A stretch of 64,000 bases of DNA, from assembly GCF_020073745.1 (NCBI RefSeq), contig NZ_JAIRAU010000031.1, positions 1 through 64,000 on the forward strand. The letters are read 5' to 3'. The notes under the pieces were generated by a model, which saw only the letters and a program-made list of their open reading frames with translations, was not told the origin of the DNA and did not search any database. Positions 60,614 through 64,000 of the stretch are shown one piece after another. This DNA comes from Nannocystis pusilla. GTDB lineage: Bacteria > Myxococcota_A > Polyangia > Nannocystales > Nannocystaceae. Position numbers and translations under genes: made by a program. How positions within the stretch are numbered: position 1 is the first letter of the stretch; the number at the start of each line of letters is the position of its first letter.

Positions 60614-63063
60614 CCGCCCTCGACCACGGTCTCTCGCAGGTTGGCGTCGGCGGCGATGTCGGCCTCGCGGAACAGCAGCGGCCGCCACTCCTTGCGCGAG
60701 AACAGCTCGGTCTGGTCGCGGAAGTGCGGCGAGCGCGGGTCCTCCGACTGCGAGTAGGTCAAGAACGCCTCGCCGCGCGGGCCCTCGGGCAGGAACTCGA
60801 CCGCCATCACGAAGCTCGAGCCGTAGTTGATCACGTAGCCGCGCTCGGTCAGCCCGGCGGTGCCGGCGATCGACGGCGGCCGCGGCACCTTCGGCAGCAG
60901 CGTCGAGTTGAGGCCGCCGTCGTAGCCGACCACGTTGGCGATGCCCTCCTTGGCGAACCCGCCGTGCACCCCGATCTCGACGCTCCCGCGCGGCGCTCGC
61001 TGCAGCTGCTTGAGCGGGGCCGACAGCGGCACGCCGGCCTCGGCCAGGTGCCGGGCCGCCTCGCCGAGCGCGACCAGGGCCCCGTCGGCCTGCCCCTCCG
61101 CCGGCGCGATCAGGGTGTGCGGCGTGCCGATCGGATCGTCGGGGTCGAACGGCACGTGGAACAGCGAGCCGCGGTCGAGCACCGCGCCGCCGCTGTAGGC
61201 CGCCAGGTACTCGCGGAACAGCACCGCGCCGACGCTGTCGGGGTTGAAGCGGCGGTCCCACGCGCCGAGGATCCCGCACACCGTGCGCAGGTCGACCTTG
61301 GAGCCGTCGACGTCGACGACCGGGTGGGCCCCGCAGCGCGCCAGCAGATCGTCGAGGACGAGGTCGGCGGTGAGCGAGTGGTTGCCCTGGATCGCCGCCT
61401 GGATCTCCGCCAGCGTGAACGTCCCGTCGTCGCCGGCCGCCGCGTAGCGCGGGTCGTTCTGCAGCAGCATCGCGTTGATCCGCGTGCGCGGCGACTGCGG
61501 CGCGCGCTCGGAGCCGTGCAGCGGCGAGAAGCCCTCGAGCGGCGCGGCCGGGTTGGCCAGCCAGTACGAGTCGTTGGCGTTGAACACGAAGTCGCGGCGG
61601 TCGAGCTGCGGCACGCCCGCGAACGGCACCAGCCCCGGCGCGCGCGCGTCGCCGCTGTCGACCCATTCGTAGGTCGAGTCGCTGCCGTCGAGCACCACGA
61701 GCCCGCCCTGTTGATAGAGGAGCCCGGTCAGGAAGTCGTCCTCGATCGCCGCCTGCCAGCCGGCGATCGCCTCGTCGGACAATTGCGGGGTCGCCGAGGC
61801 GTCGGCGTACCAGGCGTTGCCCGCCTTGTCGGCCGCCATGGTGTTGACCCAAGGGATGCCCTGCACCGTCTGGAACACCGCCTTGAACTCGTCGAGGGTC
61901 TTCGCCCGGTCCATGCCGAGGAACTGCTCGATGAGCCGCGGGTTGTCGATGTTGGCGTCGCGGTAGGTCAGCGCGATGTCGGTCGACCAGCCGATCGGGT
62001 CGACGTTGAGCATCGGCCCGTAATGGCTGTAGTACATCGTGCGGGTCACCGTCCCGCCGTCCGCGACCTCGACCTCGAAGGTCTTCTTGGTCATCGGCCG
62101 GGATGTCCCGTCGTACAGGTACGCGGTCGGGTCGCTGGGGTCGAGCGCGAGCTTGTAGAACGTGAAGCGGTTGCCCGACGAGAACGTGTGCGTCCACGCG
62201 ACGGCGTCGTTGAAGCCGATCAGCACCCCGGGCACGCCCATCAGGCCGACCCCGTAGATGTTGACCTCGCCCGGCACCGTCAGGTGGCTCTCCCACAGCT
62301 TGAGCTCGCCGGTCCACGGGAAGTGCGGGTTGGCCACGACCATGCCGCCGCCGCCGGTCGTCTTGTCGGCGCCGAGGGCCCAGCCGTTGCTGCCGAAGCC
62401 GCCGCTCGTCAACGTCCCGAGGCCCCGCAGCGGCCCGCCGGGCATCGTCAGCGGCGCCCCGGGCGGCTGCGCCGTGCCGATGTAGCTCGCCAATTGATTG
62501 CTGCTGCCGAGCAGCCCGAGGTCGACGTAGTAGCGCACCAGGTCGAGCGCCTCGATCTCCTTCACCCACGGCGCCCCCGCGCAGTCGGCCGGCAGCTCGC
62601 CCGGCGGCGTGTCGCGCAGGTACTGGTTGTAGCCGGCCGCGTAGCCCTCGATCGCCACCTTCACGTCGGCCGGCGTCGCGTCCCACATCCGCTGCGCCCG
62701 CTGCTCCACCTCGAGCGCGAGGTAGGTGAAGTCGCTGGTCAGGTGCGCGTCGCCGTCGCCGCGGCCGAAGTACTTGGCCCGCTCGGCCCGGACCTTGACG
62801 ATCTGGTCGGCCAGCGTGCACACGTGATCCTGCGCGAACGCGTACGCCTGGCCGAACAGCACGCTGCCGAGGTCGTCGGCCTGGACGTGGGCGACGCCGT
62901 AGCTGGTGCGCCGGATCGTCGCGCGATAGGCCGGCTCGCCGGTGGTCCCGCTCGTCCCGGTCTCTCCGGTCGAGCTCGCTGTGTCGGTGTCCGTGGACGT
63001 GGCGGTGGACGAACCGCAGGCGAACAGCGGGGCGAGCGCGAGGACGGCGAACTTGCGCAACAT
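60610..63063 (-). CDS. Penicillin-acylase-family (S45 Ntn) hydrolase lipoprotein
   Basis: An 817-residue precursor with the lipobox PLFAC, a Thr/Ser/Gly-rich stalk and an alpha segment containing TSYGVAHVQADDLGSVLFGQAYA. The autoproteolytic junction is GFGSNGWALGADKT, with catalytic Ser225 becoming the N-terminus of the beta chain. MVVANPHFPW, WTHTFSSGN and NANDSYW, with the oxyanion-hole Asn, follow. The family cleaves amide bonds of beta-lactams or N-acyl-homoserine lactones; this branch resembles AHL/cyclic-lipopeptide acylases, so quorum quenching of prey is plausible but unproven. It overlaps the downstream membrane protein by 4 bp. Confidence 0.88.
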   Translation of the reverse strand: MLRKFAVLALAPLFACGSSTATSTDTDTASSTGETGTSGTTGEPAYRATIRRTSYGVAHVQADDLGSVLFGQAYAFAQDHVCTLADQIVKVRAERAKYFGRGDGDAHLTSDFTYLALEVEQRAQRMWDATPADVKVAIEGYAAGYNQYLRDTPPGELPADCAGAPWVKEIEALDLVRYYVDLGLLGSSNQLASYIGTAQPPGAPLTMPGGPLRGLGTLTSGGFGSNGWALGADKTTGGGGMVVANPHFPWTGELKLWESHLTVPGEVNIYGVGLMGVPGVLIGFNDAVAWTHTFSSGNRFTFYKLALDPSDPTAYLYDGTSRPMTKKTFEVEVADGGTVTRTMYYSHYGPMLNVDPIGWSTDIALTYRDANIDNPRLIEQFLGMDRAKTLDEFKAVFQTVQGIPWVNTMAADKAGNAWYADASATPQLSDEAIAGWQAAIEDDFLTGLLYQQGGLVVLDGSDSTYEWVDSGDARAPGLVPFAGVPQLDRRDFVFNANDSYWLANPAAPLEGFSPLHGSERAPQSPRTRINAMLLQNDPRYAAAGDDGTFTLAEIQAAIQGNHSLTADLVLDDLLARCGAHPVVDVDGSKVDLRTVCGILGAWDRRFNPDSVGAVLFREYLAAYSGGAVLDRGSLFHVPFDPDDPIGTPHTLIAPAEGQADGALVALGEAARHLAEAGVPLSAPLKQLQRAPRGSVEIGVHGGFAKEGIANVVGYDGGLNSTLLPKVPRPPSIAGTAGLTERGYVINYGSSFVMAVEFLPEGPRGEAFLTYSQSEDPRSPHFRDQTELFSRKEWRPLLFREADIAADANLRETVVEGG

Positions 63064-63462
63064 CGCCCGCCAGGCTAACGCGCCGCCGCCGAGCCGCGCA
63101 AGCGCGCCGCCTTCGCCGGACCGGTCGCACGACCGCGACGCCGCGGACGATCGCGGCGGGTCCCGGGGCCGCGAGCAGCACCTCGTCCCCCGCGACGATC
63201 GCTGGCCCGGCTTCGCGGCGGCTCCGCGGGGTCTGCGCGATTTCGTGCATGTCCCCGTGCCCCTGCTCTCGTGCCCCGCCGCACGGCTGCGCCGATCCGC
63301 CGGGCGCCGGCGCTTCCCGGACAGCCCGGGCTCGCTGCCCCCCCTCGCCCGGGCGGCAGGCGGCGTGGTTCGCCTCGCCGAACAAGCTCCGAGGACATGT
63401 CCTCCAGGAAATGTGACAAAAAACATGTCTGAACAGACATGTCCCTTGAACATTCCCGCGAG
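63064..63462. other. 399-bp gap with a repeat array
   Basis: Apart from the array at 63395-63463, no gene or clear promoter is visible. The first 330 bp are GC-rich with only shadow frames; the acylase promoter presumably lies there. Confidence 0.45.
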
Positions 63463-63463
63463 T
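63395..63463. repeat. Five 14-bp units with an A-rich centre
   Basis: Units start at 63395, 63409, 63423, 63437 and 63450 (the last step is 13). The second unit, AAATGTGACAAAAA, is unusually AT-rich for this genome. The array ends at the stop of the last gene. Confidence 0.85.
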
Positions 63464-64000
63464 CAGCCCGACGCGGCCGCCAGCGCCGGCCCGAGCAGCC
63501 CGGCGATCGCCGCCCGGCTCTCGGGGAGCTCCTGCTCGAGCGCCGCGCGCACGGCCGCGAGCCGCGCGACCAGCCGCTCGCGCGCCATCCCCCGGCGCGT
63601 GTGGAACCCGGCCAGCCACGCCACGTGGTTGGCCAGCACCGCCGGCGACGCGAGGGCCAGCGCGTCGGCGCAGTACGACACCAGCGCGTCGAGCTCGGCG
63701 ACCACCGGCGCGTCGGCGTCCGCCAGCGTCGCCGCCGCCGCGCGCACGACCGCCTCCGCGCGCAGCTGCACCGCGCGCGCGAGACCGTCCGGGTACGTCA
63801 AGGCCGCTGTCGCGGCCCGCAGCAGATCGACGGCGGCCTGCCGGTCCGGCCACGGCTCCTCGGCGATGGCGGCGGCCAGGCGCTCGAAGTTCTCGGCGAG
63901 GTGGCGCGTGCACATCCCGCGGGTCGTCAGCACCTGCTGCAGCCAGCGCGCGTAGTTCTCGAGCACGGCGGGGTCGCCGAGCGCCAGCGCCTGCTGCAGG
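63463..64000 (-). CDS. Helical protein with internal duplication, runs off the right edge
   Basis: The frame stays open to the window edge, so only the last 178 residues are visible. The protein is all-helical and Ala/Leu/Arg-rich. Two similar segments are seen, ALGDPAVLENYARWLQQV and ALASPAVLANHVAWLAGF. They are followed by TTRGMCTRHLAENFERLA and HTRRGMARERLVARLAAV, an internal duplication about 110 residues apart. Such repeats occur in B12-binding-like helical sensory domains and in chemotaxis-related proteins; the family is not recognised. A GTG at 63966 is an internal codon, not the likely start. Confidence 0.6.
   Translation of the reverse strand, partial: LQQALALGDPAVLENYARWLQQVLTTRGMCTRHLAENFERLAAAIAEEPWPDRQAAVDLLRAATAALTYPDGLARAVQLRAEAVVRAAAATLADADAPVVAELDALVSYCADALALASPAVLANHVAWLAGFHTRRGMARERLVARLAAVRAALEQELPESRAAIAGLLGPALAAASG

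Noticed and set aside
58166..63913. A single 1915-residue minus-strand ORF
   Set aside because: It is the membrane aminopropyltransferase-like gene continued upstream through a shadow frame of the acylase gene; the acylase frame has the clear domain motifs there.

Overview
The window is very GC-rich, and nearly every gene uses G or C at third positions. The gene content points to a large-genome social or predatory delta-type bacterium, most like a myxobacterium of the Nannocystis group. Indicators are many lipoproteins with Thr/Ser/Gly-rich stalks after the lipobox, several FG-GAP/VCBS repeat proteins, a secreted trypsin-like and an astacin-like protease, a PGRS-like glycine-rich lipoprotein, hybrid-type histidine kinases and a P450. 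The organism assignment is inference from content. No rRNA, tRNA, CRISPR array, prophage or insertion sequence was recognised.

Layout. 1-7.8 kb: tail of a membrane protein, PspA, DNA polymerase III delta', a trypsin-like FG-GAP lipoprotein, homoserine kinase and a DsbA-like lipoprotein. 8-14 kb: etfB-etfA, then two membrane histidine kinases separated by a 98-bp tandem duplication. 14-18 kb: TPR protein and small or lipid-anchored surface proteins. 18-21 kb: an OmpR regulator, sensor kinase and periplasmic adaptor operon without its pump. 21-30 kb: astacin-like metalloprotease, AraC regulator with aldo/keto reductase, PGRS-like lipoprotein, a D-threonine-aldolase-like enzyme and a DUF167-lipoprotein read-through ORF. 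30-39 kb: citrate synthase, methyltransferase, Uma2 protein, FG-GAP lipoprotein, short-chain dehydrogenase, truA and pssA. 39-48 kb: DUF2382 stress-protein ORFs, a large glycosyltransferase-like membrane protein, endonuclease I and a cytochrome P450. 48-54 kb: a broken gene, a class III nucleotide cyclase, a second dehydrogenase and a three-gene cluster containing an ATP-dependent-ligase-like nucleotidyltransferase. 54-64 kb: FG-GAP lipoprotein, di-heme cytochrome, cutA, and an overlapping pair of an S45 acylase and a spermidine-synthase-like membrane protein.

The most striking signal is not a gene. A degenerate palindromic unit recurs throughout the window with an exact 14-bp period: a 10-bp core near GGACATGTCC plus a 4-nt variable spacer. 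It forms arrays of two to six units at about 30 places, roughly one per 2 kb. Neighbouring units pair as 6-11 bp stems closed by 4-nt loops, and several stems are kept by compensatory changes (CATG/CATG, CAGG/CCTG, GCTG/CAGC). Arrays sit directly after stop codons, at seven of about nine convergent gene junctions, and also in frame inside real genes. I did not recognise this family from any named repeat class and consider it the main candidate for an undescribed element.
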